A stretch of 64,000 bases of DNA, taken from positions 45,067-109,066 of the forward strand of contig NZ_VYKI01000013.1 in NCBI RefSeq assembly GCF_008710035.1. Reading direction: 5' to 3'. The position numbers were made by a program, and so were the translations under genes. This DNA comes from Stenotrophomonas cyclobalanopsidis (GTDB lineage Bacteria; Pseudomonadota; Gammaproteobacteria; Xanthomonadales; Xanthomonadaceae). Position 1 is the stretch's first letter, and each line of letters opens with the position of its first letter. Of the stretch, positions 27,696 to 36,849 are shown in pieces. Under the pieces are notes generated by a model, which saw only the letters and a program-made list of their open reading frames with translations, searched no databases and was not told the origin of the DNA.

Positions 27696-28732
27696 CCGCC
27701 CGCCATCTGCTGCTGGTCCTGCTGATGCTGGCCGGCCTGGCGGTGGCAGCGCCGACCCGGGCCGCCGCGACCTGCGTGGCGACCGCCAACCCGACCCTGC
27801 CGTTCGGCACCATCACCAGCCTAGAGGCTGGCCCCACCACCGCCACGCTGAACATCACCGTCACCTGCACCACAGCCGCGCTGAGCCTGCTGGCCACCAC
27901 CGGCGTGAGGGTCTGCGTGGGCATTGGCCCCGGCACCGGCGGCAGCAACTCCGCCTGGCGGACGATGACCACCGGCAGCGCCGACACCATGAATTTCCAG
28001 CTCTACAACACCCCGAGCCTCAGCCAGGTCACCGGTCTGGTGCCGCGCGGCACGCCCCCGGCGCAGGAACTGACCATGAGCTACAACGTACCCGTGCTGA
28101 CCGGCGGCAGTGGCGCGCAGAGCACCAGCCTGACGGCGCAGATCCCGGCCAACCAGGGGCTGGCCTCGGGCGCCTACAGCAGCGCTTTCAGCGGTGCCAG
28201 CGTGGTTCTCACCTGGGCCTGGAACGAAGTCCTGCTCGGCACCGCCACGGTGCCGGCCACGTGCGATGGCGGCGCCACCGGCACCGCCACGGCCAGCGCG
28301 GCCTTCAGCTTCACCGCCACCGCCAACGTGCTGCCGCTGTGTGGCAGCTACGTCACCACCGACATGAACTTCGGCAACGTCACCGGCGGCATCCAGGCCA
28401 ACATCGACCAGACCGCCACCCTGACCCTGACCTGCCTGAAGAACACCGCCTACCAGGTCAGCCTCGACAACGGCCAGAACAATCCCATCGCCACCAGCAC
28501 GCGGCGGATGAGCACGACCATCGGTGGCAGCAGGTACTACCTGGGCTACGAGCTATACCGCGATGCCGCGCGCAGCCAGCGCTGGGGCAACGCCCTCACC
28601 GTGGACACCGTTAGCGGCACCGGCACCGGCACCGCGCAGCAGCTGACCATCTACGGCCGCGTGCCGCCGGTGACCGGACAGCCGCCGCCCGGCACCTACA
28701 ACGACCGCATCACGGTGACCATCACCTATTGA
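27692..28732 (+). CDS. two-domain SCPU protein, probable tip adhesin (CsuE type)
   Basis: Secreted protein of 346 residues. A signal peptide (cleavage near TRAAA) is followed by two SCPU-like domains. The first, at about residues 28-180, contains CVATANPTLPFGTI; the second, at about 195-346, contains CGSYVTTDMNFGNV, a STRRMSTT segment and a C-terminal VTITY strand. Only the second domain has the donor-strand-type end, and this two-domain arrangement is that of a tip subunit. Translation is coupled to the usher (ATGA at 27692). The second domain resembles the major subunit closely around STRRM and YLGYELYRDAARSQRWG. Confidence 0.83.
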   Translation: MTARHLLLVLLMLAGLAVAAPTRAAATCVATANPTLPFGTITSLEAGPTTATLNITVTCTTAALSLLATTGVRVCVGIGPGTGGSNSAWRTMTTGSADTMNFQLYNTPSLSQVTGLVPRGTPPAQELTMSYNVPVLTGGSGAQSTSLTAQIPANQGLASGAYSSAFSGASVVLTWAWNEVLLGTATVPATCDGGATGTATASAAFSFTATANVLPLCGSYVTTDMNFGNVTGGIQANIDQTATLTLTCLKNTAYQVSLDNGQNNPIATSTRRMSTTIGGSRYYLGYELYRDAARSQRWGNALTVDTVSGTGTGTAQQLTIYGRVPPVTGQPPPGTYNDRITVTITY

Positions 28733-28758
28733 GCCCGCCCCCCTGGACCGCGCTTTTC

Positions 28759-28835
28759 GTAGCGTCGAGCTTGCTCGACTGCGCCCTTTGTAGAGTCGAG
28801 CCATGCTCGACTGCGCCTTTTTCAGTAGACGCTAC
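28759..28835. repeat. SMAG units inside the fimbrial operon
   Basis: GTAG at 28759 with stem GTCGAGC/GCTCGAC, a second GTAG unit at 28790-28812, and a partial GTAGACGCTAC at 28825-28835. They lie between the tip gene and the frameshifted small gene. Confidence 0.75.
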
Positions 28836-28911
28836 AGATCCGCCGATCGCAGCCGATACCGCGCTCAGGGATTTCCAGCAGGGCAGACGGCCGGTGGTAC
28901 GTGCGCTATCG

Positions 28912-29150
28912 ATGACAGCCATGCTGGCAGCCAGCATGACCGCCCGGGCCGAGCCGTCGACCACCGCCCTGCAGATCCGTCTGGTGGTGGTCGAGGGCTG
29001 CGCCATCGCGCCCGGCACGACCGCCCCCTGCCCGGTCCCCGCGCAGTACAGCGAGCCCCGGCCCTGCCCGCGCAGGTCCGTGAGCTGGCGCCGCCGACCG
29101 GGGACGAAGGCGCCCCCCTGCTGCCCGAACCACCCACGGTCTACTACTGA
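28912..29150 (+). pseudogene. frameshifted small SCPU-like subunit gene
   Basis: A reading frame from ATG 28912 encodes a signal-peptide-like start (MTAMLAASMTARAEP) and STTALQIRLVVVEGCAI, which resembles the first strand of the major SCPU subunit. It loses sense near 29061. One base back, another frame continues ALPAQVRELAPPTGDEG and ends in PEPPTVYY at a TGA that overlaps the next ATG (TGATG), as elsewhere in the operon. A single missing G in CCCCGGCCC would join the two halves into about 80 residues. It may be a true mutation, a programmed -1 shift or a sequencing error. The full-length product would be far shorter than a normal SCPU domain. Confidence 0.5.
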
Positions 29151-29854
29151 TGCCCAGGCGCTGGCTGCCCGGCCTTCTGGCCCTGCTGCTGGCCCTGCCG
29201 GCGGCGGCACTGGAGCTGGTGCCGACCACCCTGCAGCTGCCCGCGGCCGGCGGCCGTACCGAACTGTGGCTGCACAACCCCGGCCCGGCGCCCTGGCGCG
29301 GGCGCCTGCAGATCTGGGCCTGGGACCAGCAGACCGGTGCCGAACGGCTGCAGCGCAGCGAGCAGGTCCTGGCCAGCCCCACCCTGATCGACCTGCCCGC
29401 CGGCGCCCGCCAGCGGGTCTGGCTGCTGCCACGCACGCCCGCACCGCTCGCCGCCGAACAGGCCTACCGGGTGCTGCTGACCCCCGATGACCGCCGGCAG
29501 CCCCGCTATTCCCTGCCACTGTTCCGCGGCGGTGATCCCGCCGGCGCGCCGGCCCGGCTCTGGGTGGAGACGGCCGGCGATGCGGCGCAGCCCGAGCTGA
29601 GACTGCATAATGAGGGGCTCCGCCACGCCCGCCTCAGCGACCTCGTGTACGAGGACGCACAGGGCGAGCCGCACGTGCTGCTGCCGGGTCTCGCCGGGTA
29701 TGTACTCGCCGACCGGGAGCGCCATTGGCAGCTGCCGGCCCGTGCCGACGCCTACCGCGGTGGCCGTTTCCGGGCCCGCCTGCAGGATGGAGAGGTGCAG
29801 GCCCTGCCTGCGCCCAGACCCGCAATTGCAGCGGACGCCGCCGCCGGGCTATAA
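29150..29854 (+). CDS. second periplasmic pilus-chaperone-like protein
   Basis: Protein of 234 residues with a signal peptide (about 1-20, cleavage near PAAALE) and a PapD-like N-terminal domain (LELVPTTLQLPAAGGRTELW, then QAYRVLLTPDD and RYSLPLF). It resembles the first chaperone of the operon in layout but is shorter and Pro/Ala-rich. It is the last gene of the SCPU operon, coupled to the frameshifted small gene through TGATG. It may be a dedicated chaperone for the tip or the small subunit. The promoter of rpsB lies inside its last codons. Confidence 0.75.
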   Translation: MPRRWLPGLLALLLALPAAALELVPTTLQLPAAGGRTELWLHNPGPAPWRGRLQIWAWDQQTGAERLQRSEQVLASPTLIDLPAGARQRVWLLPRTPAPLAAEQAYRVLLTPDDRRQPRYSLPLFRGGDPAGAPARLWVETAGDAAQPELRLHNEGLRHARLSDLVYEDAQGEPHVLLPGLAGYVLADRERHWQLPARADAYRGGRFRARLQDGEVQALPAPRPAIAADAAAGL

Positions 29855-29855
29855 T
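29826..29855 (+). promoter_or_regulatory. promoter of rpsB-tsf
   Basis: -35 TTGCAG at 29826-29831, an 18-bp spacer, and a perfect -10 TATAAT at 29850-29855. It overlaps the 3' end of the fimbrial chaperone gene and predicts a 5' leader of about 210 nt. Confidence 0.75.
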
Positions 29856-29861
29856 CTCCGG

Positions 29862-30073
29862 GATGTCCTGCCGCCCTGTGCGCGGAACACCGTCCACGCC
29901 GTACGTCATCGGCGAATCCACACTTGTTGCCCCCATCCGTGCCGGGGTGCTCCGCAAGGAGTTCGGCCACGGAGGCAACAGGGAAGCCCAACCCCGGAAC
30001 CATCAGCGCTTCCACGCGTCCCGCATACCTGTCCCGCGGGCGGAATCGCCGGTTCCCCATCAGGAGTATTGCA
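29862..30073 (+). promoter_or_regulatory. long 5' leader of rpsB
   Basis: About 212 nt between the predicted transcript start and the rpsB ATG, without a convincing gene. It contains local hairpins, for example CCCC/GGGG around 29931-29948. In other gammaproteobacteria the rpsB leader is the site of feedback repression by protein S2; this leader is a candidate for the same function, but no consensus structure was verified. Confidence 0.4.
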
Positions 30074-30880
30074 ATGCCCCAGGTCACCATGCGTCAGATG
30101 CTGGAAGCCGGCGTCCACTTCGGCCACCAGACCCGCTACTGGAACCCCAAGATGGCTCCGTACATCTTCGGCGCCCGCGGCAAGATCCACATCATCAACC
30201 TGGAAAAGACCGTCCCGCTGTTCAACGACGCGATGAACTTCATCTCGTCGGTTGCCCAGAAGCGCGGCACCGTCCTGTTCCTGGGCACCAAGCGCAGCGC
30301 CCGCGAAACCATCCGTGAAGAAGCCGAGCGTTGCGGCATGCCGTTCATGAACCAGCGTTGGCTGGGCGGCACCCTGACCAACTTCCGCACCGTCAAGCAG
30401 TCGGTTGCCCGCCTGAAGGAACTGGAAGCCGGTGAATCCGACGGCACCTTCGAGAAGCTGGTCAAGCACGAAGTGCTGGGCCTGCGTCGCGAGCGCGACA
30501 AGCTGGAAGCCTCGCTGGGCGGCATCAAGGACATGAACCGTCTGCCGGACGCCATCTTCGTGATCGACATCGGCCACGAAGACATCGCGATCAAGGAAGC
30601 CAAGAAGCTGGGCATCCCGGTCATCGCCGTGGTCGACACCAACTACAACCCGGAACTGGTCGACTATGCGATCCCGGGCAACGACGACGCCATCCGCGCT
30701 GTGCAGCTGTACGCCCGCGCCGCTGCCGACGCCGTGCTGGAAGGCAAGGCTGCTGCTCCGCACGCTGCTTCGGTGCGTGAAGAAGACTTCGCCGACGCCG
30801 CTGCTGCCGAAGAAGGCAAGCCGGCCCGTCGCGCACCGGCCAAGAAGGCTGCTGCTGACAAGGGCGAAGCCCAGGCCTGA
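30074..30880 (+). CDS. rpsB: 30S ribosomal protein S2
   Basis: Ribosomal protein of 268 residues. Typical S2 sequence: [37 protein letters not shown] segment, [10 protein letters not shown] and [20 protein letters not shown]. The C-terminus has an Ala/Lys-rich tail ([14 protein letters not shown]), somewhat longer than in E. coli. The start at 30074 has AGGAG 8-12 nt upstream; the frame is open upstream but without homology. It is followed by tsf with two hairpins between them, as in the classic rpsB-tsf operon. Confidence 0.97.
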   Translation: MPQVTMRQMLEAGVHFGHQTRYWNPKMAPYIFGARGKIHIINLEKTVPLFNDAMNFISSVAQKRGTVLFLGTKRSARETIREEAERCGMPFMNQRWLGGTLTNFRTVKQSVARLKELEAGESDGTFEKLVKHEVLGLRRERDKLEASLGGIKDMNRLPDAIFVIDIGHEDIAIKEAKKLGIPVIAVVDTNYNPELVDYAIPGNDDAIRAVQLYARAAADAVLEGKAAAPHAASVREEDFADAAAAEEGKPARRAPAKKAAADKGEAQA

Positions 30881-30891
30881 TCCAGGCCCCC

Positions 30892-30979
30892 GGTGGGCGC
30901 CCTGCGCCCACCTGTCCTGACCGCTGCCACTGGCGCGGCGACCGGACACTGTCACACGGGCCGGCCACCATGCCGGCCC
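30892..30979 (+). promoter_or_regulatory. two hairpins between rpsB and tsf
   Basis: GGTGGGCGC/GCGCCCACC around CCT at 30892-30912, and GGGCCGGC/GCCGGCCC around a 6-nt loop at 30958-30979. Neither has a T-run. They may modulate read-through or mRNA processing between rpsB and tsf. Confidence 0.55.
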
Positions 30980-31006
30980 AACCCCTTTCTTTCGTGAGGT
31001 AATCCC

Positions 31007-31882
31007 GTGGAAATCACTGCTTCCCTGGTCAAGGAACTGCGCGAGCGCACCGGCGCCGGCATGATGGAATGCAAGAAGGCGCTGACCGAAGCCGGCGGCG
31101 ACATCAACGCCGCTGCTGAAGCCCTGCGCAAGTCGGGCGCCGCCAAGGCCGACAAGAAGGCTGACCGCGTGGCCGCTGAAGGCCGTCTGGGCCTGGCCCA
31201 GGACGGCGGCAAGGCCGTGCTGGTCGAGATCAACTCGGAAACCGACTTCGTTGCCAACGACGTCAACTTCAAGAACTTCGTCGACTCCGTCGCCGCTGCC
31301 GCCCTGGCATCGGGCGCCGCTGACGCCGAAGCCCTGAAGACCGCCAAGCTGGCCTCCGGCGAAACCGTCGAAGAAGCCCGCGCCACCGCGATCCAGAAGC
31401 TGGGTGAAAACATCCAGATCCGTCGCCTGGTCAAGGTCGACACCACCGGTAACGTCGGTGCCTACGTCCACACCAACGGCAAGGTCGGCGTGCTGGTTGA
31501 CCTGATCGGCGGCGACGTCGAGCTGGCCCGCGGCCTGGCCATGCACGTGGCCGCACTGAAGCCGCCGCACAACAAGGCTGCCGATGTGCCGGCCGAGTTC
31601 GTGGAAAAGGAAAAGGAAATCGAACTGGCCAAGATGTCCGAGAAGGACAAGTCCAAGCCGGCCGACATCCTGGAAAAGATCATCGCCGGCAAGATCAACA
31701 AGATCGTCAGCGAAGTGACCCTGTACGGCCAGACCTACGTGCTGGGCGACACCACCGTCGAGCAGGTGGTCAAGGCCGCCGGCGCCGACGTGGCTGGCTT
31801 CCAGCTGCTGGTCGTGGGCGAAGGCATCGAGAAGGTGGTTGAAGACTACGCCGCCGAAGTTGCCAAGGCGATGCAGGTCTGA
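31007..31882 (+). CDS. tsf: translation elongation factor Ts
   Basis: Nucleotide exchange factor for EF-Tu, 291 residues. The N-terminal UBA-like domain has [17 protein letters not shown]; the core has [12 protein letters not shown], and the C-terminal dimerisation domain follows. The start codon is GTG at 31007 with GTGAGG upstream. It is co-transcribed with rpsB and ends at a strong terminator at 31916. Confidence 0.97.
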   Translation: MEITASLVKELRERTGAGMMECKKALTEAGGDINAAAEALRKSGAAKADKKADRVAAEGRLGLAQDGGKAVLVEINSETDFVANDVNFKNFVDSVAAAALASGAADAEALKTAKLASGETVEEARATAIQKLGENIQIRRLVKVDTTGNVGAYVHTNGKVGVLVDLIGGDVELARGLAMHVAALKPPHNKAADVPAEFVEKEKEIELAKMSEKDKSKPADILEKIIAGKINKIVSEVTLYGQTYVLGDTTVEQVVKAAGADVAGFQLLVVGEGIEKVVEDYAAEVAKAMQV

Positions 31883-31915
31883 TTCCAGCCCACCGGCTGC
31901 GAAACGACCAGAAGG

Positions 31916-31941
31916 AGCCGCGGGAAACCGCGGCTTTTTTT
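31916..31941 (+). terminator. Rho-independent terminator after tsf
   Basis: Stem AGCCGCGG / CCGCGGCT around GAAA, followed by seven T. Confidence 0.92.
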
Positions 31942-31963
31942 GTGCCCGTGGGCCGGTAAACCT

Positions 31964-32058
31964 GTAGGTGCGCACCCTTGGTGCGCACTCTCTCCCCGGT
32001 AGGCGCGCACCCTTGGTGCGCACTCTCTCCCCGGTAGGTGCGCACCGTTGGTGCGCAC
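31964..32058 (+). repeat. tandem triplet of SMAG units, exact 35-bp period
   Basis: Three copies of GTAGGTGCGCACC-TT-GGTGCGCAC type units start at 31964, 31999 and 32034. All point the same way and are separated by a constant TCTCTCCCCG-like spacer. Copies differ by one base each (GTAGGC in the second, CCGTTGG in the third). Confidence 0.88.
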
Positions 32059-32202
32059 AGCCAAAACAAGGATCTTTGCGTTATCCGCCATTCAAGCCGA
32101 TACTCGACACAGGGGAATACGCAATCGCATAACAGGAACAGAAGTCGCAGACTGTGATGTATCCCTAGGTATTCTTGTCCTAATGGAATTGAACGATCCG
32201 AC

Positions 32203-33741
32203 ATGCCTCCTGAGCTGACTGCTGCCCTGGCGCTGTGCCGCAACCTGCCCTCGCCTCCCGGTATTGCCCTGCGCATCATCGAACTGGCCCAGGACCCGGA
32301 AGCGGACATCGCCACCGCCGCCGACATCATCGCCATCGACATGGCGCTGAGCGCTCGCATGCTGCGCATCGCCAACTCGCCGCTGTATGCCAGCCGGCGC
32401 CGGATCGAGAACCTCGGCCAGGCACTGACCATGCTCGGCCTCAACGCCACGATCAGCCTGGCGCTGGGCTTCACCGTCACCCAGGGCCTGACCGGCGGCG
32501 GCGGCGCCGACCACGACCTGCGCCAGCGCGCCTGGAAGCGCAGCATCCTCAGCGCCCTGGCCGCCAGCCAGCTGGGCCAGGCCCGCGGCCTGCGCCGGCT
32601 GGAAGAGCTGATGCTGGCCGGCCTGCTGCAGGACATGGGCGTGCTGTGCCTGGCCCAGGCCGAATCCGAGCGCTACCTGCCCCTGCTGCGCGAAGCCGGC
32701 GGCAACCTGGACCTGCTTGCCCGCGAGCGCGAGGAACTCGGCTGCACCCACGCCGACGTCGGCGCCTGGGTGGCCGAACAGTGGGGCCTGCCGCGCTACC
32801 TGGTGGACAGCATCCGCCTGAGCGAGTCCGAGCCCGCCACCGACAACACCTTCCAGGCCTGCGTACAGCTCTCAGGCGCGGTTGCCGACATCTGGCTGGA
32901 CGAGGATGCCGACGGCGCGCGCGAACGCGCCCTGCACGAGGCCCACGAGCGCCTGCAGCTGGACAGCGCGCGCTTCGACCAGGTGCTGGCGCGCATCAGC
33001 GACGCGCTGCCGGACATCGCCAGCCTGTTCGAGACCGGCCTGAGCTCACCCTCCCGCGTGCGCGAACTGATCGACCACGCGCAGGAACTGACCACGCTGC
33101 GCAACCTGCGCGAAATGCAGGATGCCGAGCAGGCGCGCCGCCGCGCCGACGAATTCGAGGCACGGGCCAAGCGCCTGGCCGACCAGGCCCACCGCGACGC
33201 ACTCACCGGCGTGCTCAACCGCCGCCAGCTGGAAACCGTGCTCGACCAGGAGTTCCAGCGCGCCGGCCGGCAGGGCTGGCCGCTGTCGGTGGCCTTCATC
33301 GATCTGGACGACTTCAAGAAGATCAACGATGCCCACGGCCACCTGACCGGTGACGAGGTGCTGCGCGTGTTCGCCAGCAAGCTGCAGGGCCAGCTGCGCA
33401 ACAGCGATACCGTGGCCCGCTTCGGTGGCGAGGAATTCGTGGCACTGCTGCCCAACACCAGCGAAGCGACGGCCCTGGACGTCATCCGCCGCGTGCTGGC
33501 CAGCATCGTCTCCACCCCGATGGTCGAGCTGGAGGGCGGGCCGCTGTTCGTGACCTTCTCCGCCGGCGTGGCCACCCAGGGCGGTTACGAGCGCTTTGCC
33601 GGCGTGCAGGACCTGCTGCGGGCGGCCGATGACGTGCTGTACCGCTCCAAGAACCTGGGCCGTAACCGCGTCATCGCGCGCTCGCCCGGCGAACTGGGGC
33701 ATGATGAGCTGTCTGCCACCGCAGGCGCCGAACTGGGCTGA
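32203..33741 (+). CDS. HDOD-GGDEF diguanylate cyclase
   Basis: Cytoplasmic signalling protein of 512 residues. The N-terminal HDOD domain (about 5-215) has [20 protein letters not shown] and [20 protein letters not shown] helical linker leads to a GGDEF domain (about 340-500) with [27 protein letters not shown] and an intact active site GGEEF at 408-412. An inhibitory I-site RxxD (Arg399-Asp402) lies five residues before it. It should make cyclic di-GMP and be subject to product inhibition. It lies between tsf and pyrH, which are adjacent in many gammaproteobacteria, but has its own upstream region and a terminator before it. The signal sensed is unknown. Confidence 0.9.
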   Translation: MPPELTAALALCRNLPSPPGIALRIIELAQDPEADIATAADIIAIDMALSARMLRIANSPLYASRRRIENLGQALTMLGLNATISLALGFTVTQGLTGGGGADHDLRQRAWKRSILSALAASQLGQARGLRRLEELMLAGLLQDMGVLCLAQAESERYLPLLREAGGNLDLLAREREELGCTHADVGAWVAEQWGLPRYLVDSIRLSESEPATDNTFQACVQLSGAVADIWLDEDADGARERALHEAHERLQLDSARFDQVLARISDALPDIASLFETGLSSPSRVRELIDHAQELTTLRNLREMQDAEQARRRADEFEARAKRLADQAHRDALTGVLNRRQLETVLDQEFQRAGRQGWPLSVAFIDLDDFKKINDAHGHLTGDEVLRVFASKLQGQLRNSDTVARFGGEEFVALLPNTSEATALDVIRRVLASIVSTPMVELEGGPLFVTFSAGVATQGGYERFAGVQDLLRAADDVLYRSKNLGRNRVIARSPGELGHDELSATAGAELG

Positions 33742-33800
33742 ACCCTCTGCCCCGGCTGAACGGGGCAGTGCGGCCTTCTGCGCCGCAGTGCACAAAATGC

Positions 33801-33829
33801 TTTGGCCGCGCGCCGCATGCGCGTAGAAT
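33801..33829 (+). promoter_or_regulatory. putative promoter of pyrH
   Basis: -35-like TTTGGC at 33801-33806, a 17-bp spacer, and -10 TAGAAT at 33824-33829, 31 bp before the pyrH ATG. Confidence 0.5.
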
Positions 33830-33860
33830 TCCCCGCGATTTCCACGCTCACGAGGTCCAT

Positions 33861-34589
33861 ATGTCCAAGCTCGCCTATCGCCGCATCCTTCTGAAACTGT
33901 CCGGGGAGGCGCTGATGGGAGATGAGGACTACGGCATCGACCCGAAGATCATCAACCGCCTGGCCCGTGAAGTGATCGAGGCCCAGCAGGCGGGCGCCGA
34001 AGTAGCGCTGGTGATCGGCGGCGGCAACATCTTCCGCGGCGCCGGCCTGGCCGCAGGCGGCATGGACCGCGTCACCGGCGACCAGATGGGCATGCTGGCC
34101 ACGGTCATCAACGCCCTGGCCATGCAGGATGCGCTGGAGAAGCTCGGCGCCAAGGCCCGCGTGATGAGCGCCATCAAGATCAACGACGTGTGCGAGGACT
34201 ACATCCGCCGCCGCGCCATCCGCCACCTGGAAAAGGGCCGCCTGGTGATCTTCGCCGCCGGCGTCGGCAGCCCGTTCTTCACCACCGACTCGGGCGCTGC
34301 CCTGCGCGCGATCGAGATCGGCGCGGACCTGCTGCTGAAGGCAACCAAGGTCGATGGCGTGTACGACAAGGACCCGAACAAGCACAGCGATGCGGTCCGC
34401 TTCGACAGCCTGAGCTACGACGAAGTGATCCGCCGCGGCCTGGAAGTCATGGATACCGCGGCCTTCGCCCTGGCCCGTGACAGCGACCTGCCGATGCGCG
34501 TGTTCGACATGGGCCAGCCCGGCGAGCTGCTGAAGATCCTCGGCGGCGCCAACATCGGCACCCTGGTCCAGGGCCGCGATCCGGCCTGA
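33861..34589 (+). CDS. pyrH: UMP kinase
   Basis: Phosphorylates UMP to UDP; 242 residues, the standard bacterial hexameric type. Signatures: [34 protein letters not shown], and [32 protein letters not shown]. The start at 33861 follows GAGG 6-9 nt upstream; the frame is open 31 codons earlier without homology. It begins the pyrH-frr-uppS-cdsA-dxr-rseP-bamA run. Confidence 0.96.
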   Translation: MSKLAYRRILLKLSGEALMGDEDYGIDPKIINRLAREVIEAQQAGAEVALVIGGGNIFRGAGLAAGGMDRVTGDQMGMLATVINALAMQDALEKLGAKARVMSAIKINDVCEDYIRRRAIRHLEKGRLVIFAAGVGSPFFTTDSGAALRAIEIGADLLLKATKVDGVYDKDPNKHSDAVRFDSLSYDEVIRRGLEVMDTAAFALARDSDLPMRVFDMGQPGELLKILGGANIGTLVQGRDPA

Positions 34590-34647
34590 GCCTGAGCGGC
34601 AGGCGTGCTGCGGGCCGATCCAGGCCCGTCAGCGTCCCGTATTCGCC

Positions 34648-34653
34648 TATAAT
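34648..34653 (+). promoter_or_regulatory. -10 element, possible promoter of frr
   Basis: Perfect TATAAT 33 bp before the frr ATG. No good -35 is visible at the right distance, so the promoter is uncertain. Confidence 0.4.
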
Positions 34654-34686
34654 CGCCCGATTCCAGTTACATCCAGGACCCGGGCG

Positions 34687-35241
34687 ATGCTCAACGACAT
34701 CAAGAACAACGCGCAGACGCGCATGGCCAAGAGCATCGACGCTCTGAAGCACACCCTCACCTCGATCCGCACCGGGCGTGCCACTCCCGCCCTGCTGGAC
34801 CGCGTCACGGTCAATGCCTACGGCAACGCCAGCACCCCGCTGAACCAGGTCGCGTCGATCTCCAACGCCGATGCCCACTCGCTGCTGGTCACGCCCTTCG
34901 ACAAGAGCATGATCAAGGAAATCGAGAAGGGCCTGTACAACCACGAGTTCACCCCGAACACGCTGGGCGCGGCCATCCGCATCAACATGCCGCCGCCGAC
35001 CGAAGAGCGCCGCAAGGAGCTGGCCAAGCAGGTGCAGAAGGAAGGCGAAGGCGCCAAGATCGCCATCCGCAACATCCGCCAGGACGCGAACAAGGAAGTG
35101 GCCAAGCTGGTCAAGGACAAGGCGATCAGCGAAGACGAGAAGAAGCGCGGCGAAGACGACATCCAGAAGCTGACTGACAGCAGCATCAAGGACGTCGACA
35201 AGGTCGTCGCCGACAAGGAAAAGGAACTGTTGTCGGTCTGA
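34687..35241 (+). CDS. frr: ribosome recycling factor
   Basis: Splits post-termination ribosomes together with EF-G; 184 residues, standard length. Characteristic sequence: MAKSIDALKHTLTSIRTGRA near the N-terminus, INMPPPTEERRKELAKQV, and a long basic helix with IRNIRQDANKEVAKL. It lies 97 bp after pyrH and 5 bp before uppS, so it is probably co-transcribed with the lipid genes downstream. Confidence 0.97.
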   Translation: MLNDIKNNAQTRMAKSIDALKHTLTSIRTGRATPALLDRVTVNAYGNASTPLNQVASISNADAHSLLVTPFDKSMIKEIEKGLYNHEFTPNTLGAAIRINMPPPTEERRKELAKQVQKEGEGAKIAIRNIRQDANKEVAKLVKDKAISEDEKKRGEDDIQKLTDSSIKDVDKVVADKEKELLSV

Positions 35242-35246
35242 AGTCG

Positions 35247-36014
35247 ATGCCTTCAGTCCCGCCTCCGTTGCCGGCCGCCCTGCCCCGCCACGTCGCCATC
35301 ATCATGGATGGCAACGGGCGCTGGGCACAGCAGCGCCGCCGCCCGCGCGTGATCGGCCACCGTGCCGGCGCGCGCGCGGTCAACCGCACCATCGACCGTT
35401 GCCTTGAACTGGGCATTCCGGCCCTGACCCTGTTCGCGTTCTCCAGCGAGAACTGGGGCCGCCCGCAGGAAGAAGTCGATGCCCTGATGAAGCTGTTCCT
35501 CGGCGCGCTCGACCGCGAAGTGGACGAGCTGCATCGCCGTGGCGTGCGCGTGCGCTTCATCGGCGAACGCGAGCGCTTCGGCGCCGGGCTGGTCAGCCGC
35601 ATGCAGCTGGCCGAACAGCGCACCGCCGACAACACCACGCTGACCCTGTCGATCGCCGCCAGCTACGGTGGCCGCCAGGACATCGCCCGCGCCGCCCGTG
35701 CGCTGGCCGCGGAAGTGGCTGCCGGCCGCCTTCTGCCCGAGCAGATCGACGAATCGCTGCTGGGCCGCCAGGTCGCCCTGGCCGACCTGCCGCCGCCGGA
35801 CCTGTTCATCCGCACCGGTGGCGATACCCGCATCAGCAACTTCCTGCTGTGGCAGCTGGCGTATACCGAGCTGTGGTTCACCGAGGCACTGTGGCCGGAC
35901 TTTGATTCCGGGCAGCTGCAGGAGGCGCTGGACGCCTACGCCAGCCGTGAACGCCGCTTCGGCCTGACCAGCGCCCAGATCGCCGCCCTGGCCACCGAGA
36001 CGCCCAGCCCATGA
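35247..36014 (+). CDS. uppS: undecaprenyl diphosphate synthase (cis-prenyltransferase)
   Basis: Makes the C55 carrier lipid for peptidoglycan and O-antigen from FPP and IPP; 255 residues. Motifs: HVAIIMDGNGRWAQ with the catalytic Asp, FAFSSENWGRP, and C-terminal IRTGGDTRISNFLLWQLAY and ELWFTEALWPDF. It starts 5 bp after frr, and its stop overlaps cdsA as ATGA. Confidence 0.96.
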   Translation: MPSVPPPLPAALPRHVAIIMDGNGRWAQQRRRPRVIGHRAGARAVNRTIDRCLELGIPALTLFAFSSENWGRPQEEVDALMKLFLGALDREVDELHRRGVRVRFIGERERFGAGLVSRMQLAEQRTADNTTLTLSIAASYGGRQDIARAARALAAEVAAGRLLPEQIDESLLGRQVALADLPPPDLFIRTGGDTRISNFLLWQLAYTELWFTEALWPDFDSGQLQEALDAYASRERRFGLTSAQIAALATETPSP

Positions 36015-36847
36015 CCAAGACCCGAGTTCTCGCCGCGCTGATCATGGCGCCGGTGGCCATTGCCGCGATCCTGCTGCTGCCTACCCAGTGGCTGGCCGCC
36101 GCCGCCGCCGCCGTATTCCTGATCGGCCTGTGGGAATGGCTGAAGCTGGCCGGCATCGAAGACACCCTGCCCCGTACCGTGCTGCTGGTGCTGAACCTGC
36201 TGCTGATGGTGCTGATGGTCTGGGCCGATGGCAGTTCGCTGGTGCTGTTCCAGCTGGCGACCCTGGTCGGCGTGGCGTGGTGGCTGGGCGCCCTGGTCTG
36301 GCTGCGCTTCTTCACCTTCGGCGCGCAGCCGGGCAGTCCCGCCCGCATCCTCAAGCTTCTGGCCGGCACCCTCGCCATCGTCCCGGCCTGGGCCTCGCTG
36401 GTGCTGATCCATGCCGGCGGCGATCCGCCGGGCCACAACGGCCACCTGTGGCTGCTGGCCGCGCTGGCGCTGGTGTGGGCCGCCGATTCGGGCGCCTATT
36501 TCGCCGGCCGCCACTTCGGCAGGCACAAGCTGGCCCCGCGCATCAGCCCCAACAAGACCTGGGAAGGCCTGTTCGGCGGCCTGCTGGCCGGTGTCGCCGT
36601 GGCCGCCGGCCTGGGCTGGCTGGCCGGCGTGGATGTCGCGCACCTGCCGGGCCTGCTGGTCACTTCGGTGGTGGCGGTGTTCGCCTCGGTGCTGGGCGAC
36701 CTTTATGAAAGCCTGATCAAGCGCCATGCCGGCGCCAAGGATTCGGGCCACCTCATTCCTGGCCACGGCGGCGTGCTGGACCGCGTCGACGGTGTGCTGG
36801 CTGCCCTGCCGGTGTTCGCGCTGGGCAAGGAAATCTTCGGATTCTGA
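36011..36847 (+). CDS. cdsA: phosphatidate cytidylyltransferase (CDP-diglyceride synthase)
   Basis: Inner-membrane enzyme of 278 residues that makes CDP-diacylglycerol, the precursor of all phospholipids. It has about eight hydrophobic helices, and the C-terminal CDP-DAG synthase signature runs from [21 protein letters not shown] into [17 protein letters not shown] is another family motif. Overlaps uppS by 4 bp (ATGA) and precedes dxr by 2 bp. Confidence 0.95.
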   Translation: MTKTRVLAALIMAPVAIAAILLLPTQWLAAAAAAVFLIGLWEWLKLAGIEDTLPRTVLLVLNLLLMVLMVWADGSSLVLFQLATLVGVAWWLGALVWLRFFTFGAQPGSPARILKLLAGTLAIVPAWASLVLIHAGGDPPGHNGHLWLLAALALVWAADSGAYFAGRHFGRHKLAPRISPNKTWEGLFGGLLAGVAVAAGLGWLAGVDVAHLPGLLVTSVVAVFASVLGDLYESLIKRHAGAKDSGHLIPGHGGVLDRVDGVLAALPVFALGKEIFGF

Positions 36848-36849
36848 CC

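Noticed and set aside
31964..32058. Possible CRISPR array (three repeats with constant spacing)
   Set aside because: Spacers are identical and only about 10 bp long, the units are palindromes with GTAG ends, and there are no cas genes.
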